From Amoebophrya sp. AT5.2 (taxonomy: Eukaryota > Sar > Dinophyceae > Syndiniales > Amoebophryaceae), in assembly GCA_005223375.1 (NCBI GenBank), contig RXOD01004282.1:1-24847 (forward strand): a DNA stretch of 24,847 nt, written 5' to 3'. Shown here piece after piece: positions 8,059 to 18,200 of the stretch. The notes beneath the pieces are model-generated. The model saw only the letters and a program-made list of their open reading frames with translations. It had not been told where the DNA came from and ran no database searches. The translations under genes were made by a program, and so were the position numbers. Numbering within the stretch: position 1 is the stretch's first letter; the number at the start of each line of letters is the position of its first letter.

Positions 8059-10339
8059 TCAGTAGTCGACGATCCAAATGCGTGGTCTACCGATGAACAT
8101 GTTTGCGGCGTTGATTTTCAGCGATAGGGCGCCGTCACAGTCGCGCACCCAGCTGCAGCCCCGCTCGTGGTGCCGGTGGCCAACACAATGGATGTTCGGG
8201 CGAACGGCCCGGATGAAGCCGTTCAACCGCCCCTCGAGGTTCCAACAGTGGGTAACCAAAATGTCCGCCTTCTCAAGCTTCTTGGGGCTGATGCTAGTTG
8301 GAGTTGGTCTCGATGGAGATTGTTGCCCTGTTGGAGTTGATGCTGAAACACTTGTTCTTGTTGTCCGCGCGGTGTCCTCATTCTCCGATCCCGGTCCTGC
8401 TACGCCGGCAGCTGTTCCTGTAGTTGTGCCTGTTCTTACTGTAGCACGGTTGCTGCTTCTAGTATCGTCGGTCCAATCTTTCGCCCATGCGGCCGGATCT
8501 TGGCCTGTTCGGTTGAAGCTTGTGCCGAGGTTGCAGGGTGCACCGTAGATCGTCAGAGGCTGTCGCTGTGGTATCGTCCCCCACGAATCGTGAAGGGCGA
8601 GTTTCAGATTCAATTTCTCGTAGGATAGCCAACTCAAGTTTAGCTGCCGCTGATCGAATATCCGTTTTCCCAGCTCGTCATTGTTCTCCGCGAGTATTGC
8701 ATCATGATTTCCGGAGATCGCCACTGCTGCGCCCCACGACATTAGAACGTTCTGCCACCAGTGATCAACATGCGCGATCGTCTTCTGCTTGATTGCCGTC
8801 ACAGCCTTGCTTTCTTTCGCGTCGCGCAGGCAGAAGAGCCGCGAATCGTAAAAGAAGTCCCCACAATGCAGCACAACGTCAATGTCGTGACCAGACGGAA
8901 TTTCCGGGTGGAATCCATGCGTGTCTGAGACGATGCAGACGCGCAAACGCACGTGTGCTGGCTTCTTCTTGCCCAGAAAATGGACGGAGCGGAGACGGCG
9001 AGGGTAGGTCGGTGGTGGCCTCGGACCGCTCCGGTTCTTGGAATTCTTCTTGGGCGTGCCCGGGCCCCCAGCGTCCTCGATAGCAGCGTCCGTTCCTGGG
9101 TACTCGCCCGTTGGCGACGTTGTTTGGCCGAGGTAAAAAGTCAGCCAACGTCGCACCGCGTCTTCGGTACGAGCTCGCGTCGACGTCGCTTCATTCTCGT
9201 CGCGCGGCTCGTGGGCTCTTGAATCTCTCGAAGCGCCCGCCCCCGTTCCAGCGTGTAGCGCTCCGTGGAAGTCTAAATAGTCGACTTCGGTGCGACAAAA
9301 ATTCGCAAACAGACAGCGCTGCAACCCGAACCACGCCGGGCGCAAAAAACGCAGATACGCACACACTCCGAAGGCCCGAATTAGGAAAGGCTGCACGCAG
9401 TCGTTCACACGATTGTCGAGCCTGGTGAAATGATGACCGGTGGTCGTCAGCGTCCGTGGTGAGGAAAATAGATGCTAATCCCGCCCATACCCATGATAGA
9501 TCATTGCGAAATGCTGATCCTAAGTCATATCTTTATCCTGTTGTGCTACTTGTTCATTTGCTTTTGCATCGACATCGCATCGTCGTATCGAAAACAAGAA
9601 AAAAAAGGAAGAAATACGCGAACGGCAGTATGGAGTGCCAGAGATGGTAGAGGGGAAAGAAAAAAGGGTTGTAGGGCGTGAGCACGAGCAGGTGTAGCCA
9701 CAACTTCGGCGACTTCACATCCGGAGGTCCCGCGGGGAATAAATCCAAGAGGTACGAAAGCCACGAACGAGGCCGCTTCATTTTAAAGTATCGTAGGTAG
9801 TTGTCCGGGCGGAGTAGTAGACACTCACGGACAGATATTGAGTGCGCGAGCAAAGGCAGACCATAAAAGCAACACGCGTGCCGACGAGGCCACCAACTAG
9901 CAGGAGACTCAGACCACGGATTAACAGCAGACGAGCTGTTATTCTTGTACACTATAATGAAGTGCCTGAAGCTCAAGCTGAAGAGGTTCTACCATAAAGA
10001 AGATGAAGATCGCAAACAAAGAGACCACGAAGCGGCCGAATGAACTTGAACACCGCGGCGAGCCTTCGACGAGCCCTCAGCTCGCTGGGCCGATCCTGCA
10101 GCGCGTGCCAGTGTAGCTCCAGCTCCAGGTAGGTAACTCTTCCTTGTTGGTCAGGTCAGGCTCAGAAGCAGCATCAGACTAGTGCTGTCATAAGATTAAT
10201 TTATACGGGGTTGCTTGCTGCTTTTGCAGATTAGATGCAGTTGCAATATGATTTGTTGACTTCGGCAGGCCAGATACCGAACCGAATCTTGCTTCAAAAA
10301 CCGGCGCAATCCATCCATTTCTTGGGGTGCGCCATGCAT
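8059..10339 (-). CDS. Calcineurin-like metallophosphoesterase with membrane-associated N-terminus, about 635 aa
   Basis: The large exon (9421-8059) carries the full metal-site signature of calcineurin-like phosphoesterases. SDTHG (about 8933-8919), HCGDFF, SGNHDA (about 8714-8697), THCWN (about 8255-8241) and GHRHHER (about 8183-8163) supply the Asp, His and Asn ligands for two metals. The fold resembles the MPPED-type class, which hydrolyses phosphodiesters; the substrate is unknown. A long low-complexity insert precedes the THCWN motif. This exon has no ATG before the domain. Upstream exons that join in phase are 9951-9690 (via a GC-AG intron), 10142-9993 and 10339-10207 (via 41- and 64-nt introns). 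They add helical, hydrophobic sequence (YLELELHWHALQ, WLSYLLDLFP). The phosphoesterase is certain; the two most upstream exons and the ATG are moderately supported. Confidence 0.75.
9422..9689 (-). other. Candidate 268-nt GC-AG intron with 5-bp direct repeat at its ends
   Basis: The upstream exon ends CACCT and the intron begins GCTCG. The intron ends CACCAG and the next exon begins GCTCG. The same five bases lie at both junctions, and the join (WLHL-L-DNRVND) keeps frame with phase 2. No GT donor in the upstream exon gives an equally good join. Confidence 0.5.
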
Positions 10340-10617
10340 AGCATCCGTCGAACTTGATGTTATCTTGCACAATTGCAGGACTGGTAAGGTGGGGGTTTGA
10401 GTTTGTTTCTGTTTGTCGTCCTGTAAGTACTTAACAGTAGTAGTTCGAAGTCAAAAATACAACCATCAGCTCGTATTTGTGATGTTTCTCAACTAGGCAT
10501 CCGTCACTGTTCTTTTGGTTTTAGATTCATTGATGTCTCTCATCTTTTTCGATTTCTACAGCTACTGCATCTCTCGTCCAATGCCGCGATCGCGAAGCAA
10601 GAAGAAGCATGACGCGT
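10340..10617. other. Region between the phosphoesterase and the 576-aa gene
   Basis: Just upstream of the proposed ATG (10339) the same frame stays open to about 10455 (KQKQTQTPTLPVLQL) and is preceded by a TTACAG acceptor-like site at about 10421. The phosphoesterase may therefore begin further upstream. The rest shows no gene. Confidence 0.3.
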
Positions 10618-12348
10618 TTACGGGTGCGGTCCCCCGAGATGCTCCGCAAGGGCAAGCTTCGTCTTCGACACGTTTTCAAGGGGAATCTCAGGAAGACTTG
10701 AAACGTCCAGCGCACCGAAGTCAATGTGGTCCCAAGTAGGACCTTGCCCTTGCGCACCGGCGATTGCAATGCAATCGCCGATGCACGTGGCGGACCCCCA
10801 TGCAGCATGGGTGTCCGCCCCGAGCATCTGCATCCATTCCTCACCGTATACAACTTGATCACTCACGAATGTTCCGCTCTGCACATCGACTGCTGGGTGC
10901 GGATGCAGCCCGGCAACGGCATTGTCGTGACGAGGTGGGTGATCCGGCCTCGATTTCTCCTCCTGAGCGCTTGTTCCGCTTGTGGGCGGGCCGCCGCTGA
11001 CCCCCGCGGCGCCCGGTGAGAGAAACTGTTTCTGCTGCAGCCAACGACGTGCTTGATCGCACTGCTTCACCCACTCGTTCAGCTGCACTTGCATAATGCC
11101 CTCGTCTGCTTGTTCTGTGCCGCCAATGACGTGGTAGTTCTCACCCGCAGCTCGTCCTGTCCAGCAAGCGCCGCCTGCAGCTGCCTTCCGAGTCCGCTCC
11201 TGTGCCAACTTCCGCTGTTGCTTCGTGGTCGTCGCTGCTGTCGCTGTCGGCGTTCGCTCCTGCTGCTTCTTGTCAAATGGAAGCGCCTTGATGCAGTCGC
11301 CCGCGTCCGGCTCAGGAGCGTCGGCGTGATCCTGGTGTCCTCCCCAGATCCTCCTCACCGTGAAACTTTCCAGGGAGAATTTCAGGACGCGGGAGAAGAC
11401 TGACCATACCGTTTCGCCCTGGAGATGCGGATCGGAGGCCTGCATTACGTCGCGCATGTATGCCACGTCGGTGGCTGTGAGCATGCGGAAACCGGCTTTG
11501 AAATTCAGCGTCACGAACACGGATTTCGGTTGCTGGTTCCCCGGCGCAGCCGCATCGGCCGGAGGGGGGATTCCCATTAGCAACATCACCAGCGAGAGGT
11601 TCCGTTGCGGCGTTGCTTTACTCATCTGCGAGCGGTACAGCATGGGTGACGTGCGCCACTCCCAGCCCGAGCGGTCCAGCAGCGGTTCAGAAGTGGGGGC
11701 GGGTTCTACTTTATTCCGTGTTCGTCGTCCCTTTGACAGCTTAGTCGATGGCTCTTCGTGCTCTTTTAGTTTTCCATTTCCACCTTCCTGCTCCTGCTGG
11801 GGAGGGGGACGAAACGCCGGAGACGGCGCCTCTACTGGTTCTTGTACTAGTGCTGCATTGCCGATGCTCGTTTTCTCAGCTGCAAACCAGTTGCCCATAG
11901 CGTTCTTCATGTTTTCGGGGCCGAAGGTCTCGTTCCAGTCAGCCGGTGTAGCCCGAATGATCGTATTGAACACTTGGCCTATGAAGGCGATTTTTTTTTC
12001 CGCAGGCGCATCCATATCGAAGGCAAATCCGTCACGTGCGAGCGACTGCAGTGTCGTGGGCGAAGATGCGAGAAAAAGTCCTGCTTCTGGTCCATCTTCG
12101 GCACGGACGACGTCTTGGCTGGGGCTACGGCTACGCTGACGTTCCATCCCAGCGACAGCGAAATCTTGATGTTCTTGACCGAGAAGCGCGAATGGCGGCG
12201 ACGCTGTGCTGGAGGCAGACGGAGATTGGAGGAATCCGAACGAAGACCGGGGGGACGGACAACCAATATTGAACCCTCCTTCCTCGTCGTATTGTGCGGC
12301 AGGGCTCCTGTAAATACTAATACCTGACAAGGAATAAATCATCTTCAT
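10618..12348 (-). CDS. Hypothetical protein, 576 aa, nuclear-type low complexity
   Basis: One uninterrupted frame from ATG 12348 to TAA at 10618. The N-terminal 100 residues are Ser/Pro-rich with an RS-like patch (MERQRSRSPSQD). A more ordered block follows (about 110-150, KKIAFIGQVFNTIIRATP), then a basic linker (LSKGRRTRNKVEP). A further block at about 215-330 (RNLSLVMLLMGIPPP, VFVTLNFKAGFRMLTATDV) looks like a folded domain. After it come a Gln/Thr/Lys-rich run and a tail ending in AEHLGGPHP. No catalytic motif, membrane segment or signal peptide was seen. Only 94 bp separate its ATG from the stop of the next upstream gene. The first codons lie beside acceptor-like sites (TGTCAG, TTACAG), so the true N-terminus could come from an upstream exon. 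Function unknown. Confidence 0.7.
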   Translation of the reverse strand: MKMIYSLSGISIYRSPAAQYDEEGGFNIGCPSPRSSFGFLQSPSASSTASPPFALLGQEHQDFAVAGMERQRSRSPSQDVVRAEDGPEAGLFLASSPTTLQSLARDGFAFDMDAPAEKKIAFIGQVFNTIIRATPADWNETFGPENMKNAMGNWFAAEKTSIGNAALVQEPVEAPSPAFRPPPQQEQEGGNGKLKEHEEPSTKLSKGRRTRNKVEPAPTSEPLLDRSGWEWRTSPMLYRSQMSKATPQRNLSLVMLLMGIPPPADAAAPGNQQPKSVFVTLNFKAGFRMLTATDVAYMRDVMQASDPHLQGETVWSVFSRVLKFSLESFTVRRIWGGHQDHADAPEPDAGDCIKALPFDKKQQERTPTATAATTTKQQRKLAQERTRKAAAGGACWTGRAAGENYHVIGGTEQADEGIMQVQLNEWVKQCDQARRWLQQKQFLSPGAAGVSGGPPTSGTSAQEEKSRPDHPPRHDNAVAGLHPHPAVDVQSGTFVSDQVVYGEEWMQMLGADTHAAWGSATCIGDCIAIAGAQGQGPTWDHIDFGALDVSSLPEIPLENVSKTKLALAEHLGGPHP

Positions 12349-12442
12349 CAAGCATGAGCATCTTCATCTTTCTTCATCTCTCGGAAAAAGATGAGCATGC
12401 ACATGCTTGCAGCAAATTAGTATGCACAAATGCTACTTCAGC

Positions 12443-13435
12443 TTAATCCAGTTCATCCAGCTCGACGAGCCCAGCGTACACAACTATACCATAGTATATT
12501 GATGGACTTGCTTGAGAGAATGAAGTGAATTTGACATAGGTAGCACCTGTGCTTCCCCAGGAGCCCTGCGTGTGCGACGCTCCGGTAGTCTCGGTATCTG
12601 TGCGCATTTCATTCTCTACCCCTAGACCCAGAATGTGGTCAGCAAGATGCAGGGGTCGAGGTGTCTCATCCACCAAGTCTGACGGCGACTGGAAGCCCAC
12701 ACCGACTGGCCTGCCATCTTCTGCTTCCCCGACGAATGGCAAGAGCTGCAAGGTATAGGTAGATGATGGTTGGAACGCCCGTAGGCCCGTGTCCGCGGTC
12801 GTCCTTGGAGTTGGTGTTGCGGCATGCGGATGAGCAGAGCGGTACGGCCTTCGACCGCCACGAAGAAAAAGCTCGGATGGAAGCCGAGGCCCGGGATTGC
12901 CTTGCGGATCGGGATCATGGTGCGGTCGCCGCTCTCGGTCTCGCTCTTCCGGCGCTGCTCCTCTACTGAGCACGTTTCCCGACGTCGAGAAAGAAAACCC
13001 CGGCGAGGACTCCGACTCGCTCGAAGGCACGGCTAATGGTAATACTGCTTCCACCGCCGGCGCAAAATATTCGTGGGCGTCGTGGGCCACGTGCCTATGG
13101 TGACTTGTTGGAGACTCCTGCGGCGACAGCGGCGGCGGGACCACTGGTCGGGTGGTCTGAAAGTACATTTCGGCCGTGATCATGGCTGGTTTATCGACTT
13201 CCCAGTCCCACTTCGGCGGTGCGGGTGCCACTATCTCTTCAATTTCTTTAGGTTGCACTTTGGCGGGTTCGCTCGGGTCGAGCAAGCCGAGTTCGATTTC
13301 AAAGTCGCTCACTTGCGTTCCCTGCTCCACCTGCAAGCTTTTGCTGTAGGGGTGAGCTGCGTGGGGATACGGCAGGACGTTGAGCTGATGCAGTGCCAGT
13401 GCATACACAACAAATGTGATGCGTGACGCGACCAT
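12443..13435 (-). CDS. Predicted secreted Pro/Ser-rich protein, 330 aa, unknown
   Basis: A single ATG-initiated frame. The first 26 residues (MVASRITFVVYALALHQLNV, then LPYPHA) form a plausible signal peptide. The rest is largely disordered: an acidic stretch near 40-75 (SDFEIELGLLDPSEP), a Pro-rich segment near 95-110, and several runs rich in Arg, His and Pro. More ordered sequence appears near 220-270 (STYTLQLLPFVGEAEDG) and at the C-terminus (SIYYGIVVYAGLVELDELD). No family, repeat domain or catalytic motif recognised. In a parasite such a protein could be surface-exposed or exported, but nothing here proves that. A separate frame starting at ATG 13697 runs over its 5' end and may mark an upstream exon or chance. 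Confidence 0.7.
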   Translation of the reverse strand: MVASRITFVVYALALHQLNVLPYPHAAHPYSKSLQVEQGTQVSDFEIELGLLDPSEPAKVQPKEIEEIVAPAPPKWDWEVDKPAMITAEMYFQTTRPVVPPPLSPQESPTSHHRHVAHDAHEYFAPAVEAVLPLAVPSSESESSPGFSFSTSGNVLSRGAAPEERDRERRPHHDPDPQGNPGPRLPSELFLRGGRRPYRSAHPHAATPTPRTTADTGLRAFQPSSTYTLQLLPFVGEAEDGRPVGVGFQSPSDLVDETPRPLHLADHILGLGVENEMRTDTETTGASHTQGSWGSTGATYVKFTSFSQASPSIYYGIVVYAGLVELDELD

Positions 13436-14079
13436 TTTTCTCGTTCGTTGTGCTTCGTCGTGGATGAGTGGTGTTTCTCTTTCTGGTTGATTCGAAGACT
13501 ACTGATGGATTCGGAAAGTGAATCTGTCTGATCATCAGATCTGGATTTGATTGATATTGATATTCAAAATACTTAAATTGTTTCAAGACTGCTTCGGTTT
13601 GCACTTCGAAACAGCAACAAGCTCGAATAAAATGCTGGGAATCTAATCTAATCACTTGCCTTTGCTGAGATAGAGATTGCTGTAGCTCTGTGACCATGAC
13701 GCAAACGACTCACTTTCTACATGCACGAGGTCGAAGATCCGAGCACGAAAGAAATTCAAGAATGTGCGTCCAGGAGATCCAGAGCGTGCAAATTATATTG
13801 AGACTTTTTTAGTTCTTCTTTTTCCAGAAAGTTGTTCGTGCCATCACGTTGGAACAAGTAGAAGGCCGGCAGGAGAGACGCGCGGCCATTGGCTGCGATG
13901 TTCCTTTGACGCGTGGTGGACAGGTCTTCATTTCTGTTCAGCTTTGATGTTTCTGATTTTGTCTCGGCAAAATACAGATTCCGTTGGTTGTTACAGCCAG
14001 TCAACACGCAGATTAAAATCTGGGAGACATATCCTTCAAAAGGTCCTCTTTTATGAGACGAGTGAATCCAAATCACTGA
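13436..14079. other. Intergenic with two open minus-strand frames
   Basis: ATG 13697 opens a 132-codon frame on the minus strand. About 88 codons lie upstream of the secreted-protein start and the rest overlap it in another frame. A second frame (about 14076-13756, 106 codons, no ATG) follows the R-SNARE stop and contains protein-like text (FLEKEELKKSQYNLHALDLL). Neither has clear splice partners. They could be exons of an unresolved gene, untranslated regions or chance. Confidence 0.3.
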
Positions 14080-14619
14080 CTAGACACCCTCTCTCCCCAT
14101 TGGCACTGCGCCCTGGTCGTCTGCGAATTCCACGTATGCGCTCCCCTGGTTTCCGCCAGCGCTCGCGACTCCGAGCCCCTTTTGCCACTTCTCCACGCAG
14201 TAGTAGCCCAGGCCGCCGCTCAGCACCAGGAAGAAGGTCGCCGTCCAGTAGTACTCTGGAAAAATCAGGTAGCAGATCGCGTCCACGAAAAGCAGCCCCA
14301 AAACGAAGTAAAAGAAGTACTGGCGAACTACCATCTTCTGGTGCAACTGACGCGAGCTCTGCGAGAACTGGCCCGCGGTTGTGTTCAAAGTCGCGGACTT
14401 GTTGTCGAGGCCGCGGAGCTGCCCGTCCCTAAGCACCATATCCCGCATATTCTGCCGCATAGTGTCGGTGGTGGTCTGCACTTGTTGTCGCGTGTCCTCC
14501 AGGGAAATCATCTGTGGTGGCTGGTCAAGCCCGGTGACGGGTGTTGGTTGCGCGGGAGGCGGGGCACCAGGGCCACCCGACGCGCTGGAGGAGGACGAAC
14601 CCGAGGGAGCGAAACTCAT
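14080..14619 (-). CDS. R-SNARE (synaptobrevin/VAMP-like) with C-terminal membrane hairpin, 179 aa
   Basis: Residues 1-36 are a Ser/Pro/Gly-rich leader. Residues about 41-96 form a SNARE motif, TRQQVQ then TDTMRQNMRDMVLRDGQL and LDNKSATL. Arg55 falls at the zero layer and the heptads align with synaptobrevins. R-SNAREs sit on vesicles and zip with three Q-helices to drive fusion. Instead of a single tail anchor, two hydrophobic segments follow, about 101-119 (YFFYFVLGLLFVDAICYLI) and 122-141, joined by a short PEYY turn. A 38-residue polar tail comes last. No longin domain is present. The frame is intact from ATG 14619 to TAG. The SNARE call is strong; the hairpin topology is inferred from hydrophobicity. 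Confidence 0.85.
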   Translation of the reverse strand: MSFAPSGSSSSSASGGPGAPPPAQPTPVTGLDQPPQMISLEDTRQQVQTTTDTMRQNMRDMVLRDGQLRGLDNKSATLNTTAGQFSQSSRQLHQKMVVRQYFFYFVLGLLFVDAICYLIFPEYYWTATFFLVLSGGLGYYCVEKWQKGLGVASAGGNQGSAYVEFADDQGAVPMGREGV

Positions 14620-15221
14620 CCTGAACCTGAAGTCTGGTAGTGCTGCCTAGTTCGTGGCAAGGTATTGTTCTAGCGCGTCGAATGGGAAACGGAATGACCC
14701 GTGTAAGTAGTTCAATTATTCTGACACATCGGCAGGTAAAGTGCGTATACTATCATTGAATGCAGTACGGAGGAGGTCTAGGTGGTGTTATTCACATCCA
14801 CCTACTTCTAGTCCTACGCATCAGGAGCAGGGCCAGGTGGCTTGCCACCAATTAGAAACCTGACGAGGCGTTGCGGATGAACGTGTGGGGGCCGGCATTC
14901 CATACCTCCGGCGAGCACAATGTCAATGACAATGGCCCATGCATTTTGTTCTTGACTTTAAGAACATCTACTTGAAGCAAGTCAATAGAGCAAAACTCTC
15001 AGCTTCTCCGCAGCTCTTCCTGGCTTTTGGTAGGTACTTCTGTTCGTACTCTATCTAGGCAGATGTCACAGTCACGTACTGCAATTATCGAGTTGAGAAT
15101 CAAGAAGACCGATCAAGCGACAGCGTCAAGCTAAGAGCACCATGAGGATGAATTTTAGGAATACTTGGAACTACCACAGACCGGAACACACCGCTGTCAA
15201 TGCAAATATCGCAGTTTCTTT
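14620..15221. other. Intergenic with repeat-like fragment
   Basis: No host gene supported. It holds the fragment at 14852-14990 and inverted repeats: TAGGTGG (14780-14786) with CCACCTA (14797-14804 region), and GGTGGC-TT-GCCACC at 14836-14849. The clustering of short inverted repeats beside a broken open frame suggests mobile-element debris. Confidence 0.4.
14852..14990 (-). mobile_element. Possible mobile-element or repeat fragment with broken open frame
   Basis: A minus-strand frame is open from about 14990 (IDLLQVDVLKVKNK) through an ATG at 14944 to TAA at 14852, encoding MHGPLSLTLCSPEVWNAG and a short tail. It reads like real protein sequence, yet it has no start, splice partner or neighbouring exon of its own. 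An inverted repeat lies at its downstream end. A fragment of a dispersed element is my best reading; family unknown. Confidence 0.3.
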
Positions 15222-18200
15222 TCAGAAATCGAAAAGGCTCAAATCGACCAGGCCACTTGCATCTCTGTGGAAACCGGTCGCATCATCGACCAGGGCTCGC
15301 TTTGTGTCCGAGTTAGCATCTTCATCGGTCTTCTTCGCAAAGGCCATCGAGTGAGTCAGCCTTGTTCTCGACTTCGCTCGGAGCGTCCGCGCACCGGCAA
15401 GCCACGTCGCGAAAGAGAACGTTTTCACATACGCCGTTCCCATCTGCACCAGGCGAGTCAGGGCCGCGCTGCTCGCGAAATACGCTGCGAGAAAGTCGTC
15501 CCTTCGGAGAAAGACCTGCGCTAGAAGCACCCACGGCTCCCCGATATAGGGATTGAGCTCTACTACGCGAAGCAACTTGTCGTGGCGCGTATTTTCGATC
15601 TCATCAGCTGGCGCGCCGGCGGCCCTCTTCGTCGCGATGTAGTCGATTCCTCCGATGGAATGGGCTTGCAATCCTCTTCCTCGCGCACCTATCCTAGAAG
15701 TGGTCGAAGCCGAGTCTAAATCTGAATCACGGTCATGATCATCTTCATTGCCCTGCAGCACCTCCCACAACAAGTCGCGCGCTTCCGTTTCTTGTTCCTC
15801 CGTTAGTTCAATGCCAACATCACAAAACCCGAAGACCGACGGAAGGCAATGCTTGTCTTCGCGCACGGCCATGGCCTCGTCGTCATTTGCACTTTCTCCC
15901 CCGTATCTGGCGAGATTTCCGTACTTTCGCAGCACATGTGCCATTCGCACCTGCGGATACAGATGCAACGGCGGCTTCGAGTTCCCCGGCCAGTCGCCGC
16001 TCAGCTCGTTGAAAGGTCGCAGCCACTCGCACCACCCGCAACGGCCATTCGCCTGATCCAGTGTGTCGGCCATCCCCATAATCAGCAGAGCAACCGCGTC
16101 CCGGGGCGTTAAAAGGTAGTAGTTAAAGGCTTTCGACCGTTTCATCCCAGTTCCAGAAGCGCCGTCGCGCGGCTCGTGCGAAAGAACGTAGCGCCAACGC
16201 CAGCCCGCCACATACCTGATGTGAGCGTCAAGAAAGCCACGTGTTCCTGCGGCGTGAATCTCCTCTACGAAGCTTTTGAAGTCCACCACGGAATACAGGT
16301 ATATGAGCCGCTCGGCAGGCGTCCCAACGATGCTCGCAACAAATCTCCGCAGGCTTAGTTTTGTCGGTTCGAGCCGAGAATCCAGCACGTTGCGCGCGTC
16401 ACGTTCTTCGTGGCAATGGAGGGAGACGTCCGGCACCAAGTCGTGGAGGGTGGGAGCCGATACTGCCGAGTGACCGACGCCAACATCATCATGGCTTCCT
16501 GTTGCACTTCGAGCTGCATTGGTACTTCTGGGGTCTCCCTCGGCGCGATCATCTTGCTCGGTACCAAATGTCGTCGGTTTCGCGAGGTCTGCGTCGCTCG
16601 CAAAGCACGAGTCCGGAGAGAAAGACGCCGCGCTAGGTGATGAGCCCAGAAACTCATTCTCCTCGCCGCCATTGGCTCTGTCCCCGAACACTGAGTCCAG
16701 CACGCCTTCCACGCCCTCCCCCAGGATCTTGTACTGGAATTGGCCTCCCGCGCCGTACACCGAATGCAATGCGCCTGCATTCGCGAGTGTCTGCGGCTGG
16801 CCCCAAAACTTCAGCGTCGAGTACGTACCCATCAGGTGTCGGCGCATCACGTCGCGGTTGTGCGCGAGGCCAGTGCCAGAGATCCGTTCAAGAAAGTACT
16901 TGACTCGCGGGGGAAGCTCCGCGAAATTCGTGCGCGCGACCTGGTTCAGGGGGGAATTGCCGTCTCCGAGCATTCTTTCCAGCATTGTTTCGCGGCGCCG
17001 CAGGCGATCGCTTTTCATTTTCCTGTGGCGCTGTGTTTTCCTGTGGCGCTGTGTGAGATCACTGCCGGAGTCAGACGCAGCGTAGAAGGCTTGGTTGGTG
17101 GACGCGGATGCCACTAAGCCGGTAGCTGAGCGAAACTGCTCGCCGGCGACCCACTCCGCGAAAACTAGATCGGGCTCGTCGGTCGGGGCGATGGTCTCTG
17201 ATTGCATTTTCTCCGCGAATTTCCGCAGCCAAGATTCTTGCTCTTCAGTCAGAGAGGCTCTGTTCCTTCTGGCTGGAAACTGTTCTTCGTGATTATCCTT
17301 ATCCCCACTTCCGCCCGCACCCATTTCGCGTAGCAATTCTTTTCGAAGCGCCTCGCTTTCCTCCGGTTGTGAGTGCAGCAGCTGTCGCGCAATCTCCGCA
17401 TCGTCGCGATCCCGATCACTCCCAGTGCGCGACGAGACACCACGCGCCACTATGGAGGTCGATGAAGTCGCAGAGAAAATGCTCAGTCGCTCCTTGGCCC
17501 AAACCGGTTGGACGACTTCTTCCCCGGGCACCAATGATGACTCCCAGAGCAGCACTAAGGCGTCCAACACTTGAAACGCGGCGCTCGCCTTAGTAACGTC
17601 AGTGAACCTCGTCGTGAACCTGCTGCTAGTACTGCGAACGTCTACGGCATTCTCCGCAATCCTGCCCAGACTTCGCGACTGCGGAATCACGCCGACGTGC
17701 TTCTCCAGGGAAAAAGCGTGGAGGAGCTGCGCCGGGGAGCAGGACAGGGCGTCCGCCAGAGTTATCACCAACGGATCGCGAACCGGTGAGAGAAAGTGCC
17801 CCAGGTCTTCGTTCGCAAAAAGCTGGGAGAAGCCAACGAACGCCTGCTTGCCGTACCTCGCCTGAACGTGGGCGAGAAAATCTCGGTCCAGAGCAACTTC
17901 GTTCTGCCCGGGGGAGTAGACGGAAAACTTGTTCTGGATCACAGATGGCCGCAAAACCGGGTGGGGTCGACTTCTTTGTTCTTGCGCCGCGTAGCAGGAC
18001 GTGCTTTTTTCGCGGCGCGGCGCGACACCTGCGCTTTCCTTCTGCTTTTCGATTTCTTCCTCGGCAGACAAAAACCGCTCGAGGTGCTCCAGCTCCGCGA
18101 ACCCGAAATTCGAGACGCCGACGGAGCGCGCCATCCCCCGCTCCACGACCAGCTCCTGTAACCCGCGCCAAGCGCTCTCCAGCGCCGCCGGGTCGCCGTA

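Noticed and set aside
11360..12139. 259-codon plus-strand frame
   Set aside because: Fully antisense to the 576-residue gene and compositionally odd.
13299..13697. 132-codon minus-strand ATG frame
   Set aside because: Its 3' third overlaps the secreted-protein gene in another frame and has low complexity; kept only as a note in the intergenic entry.
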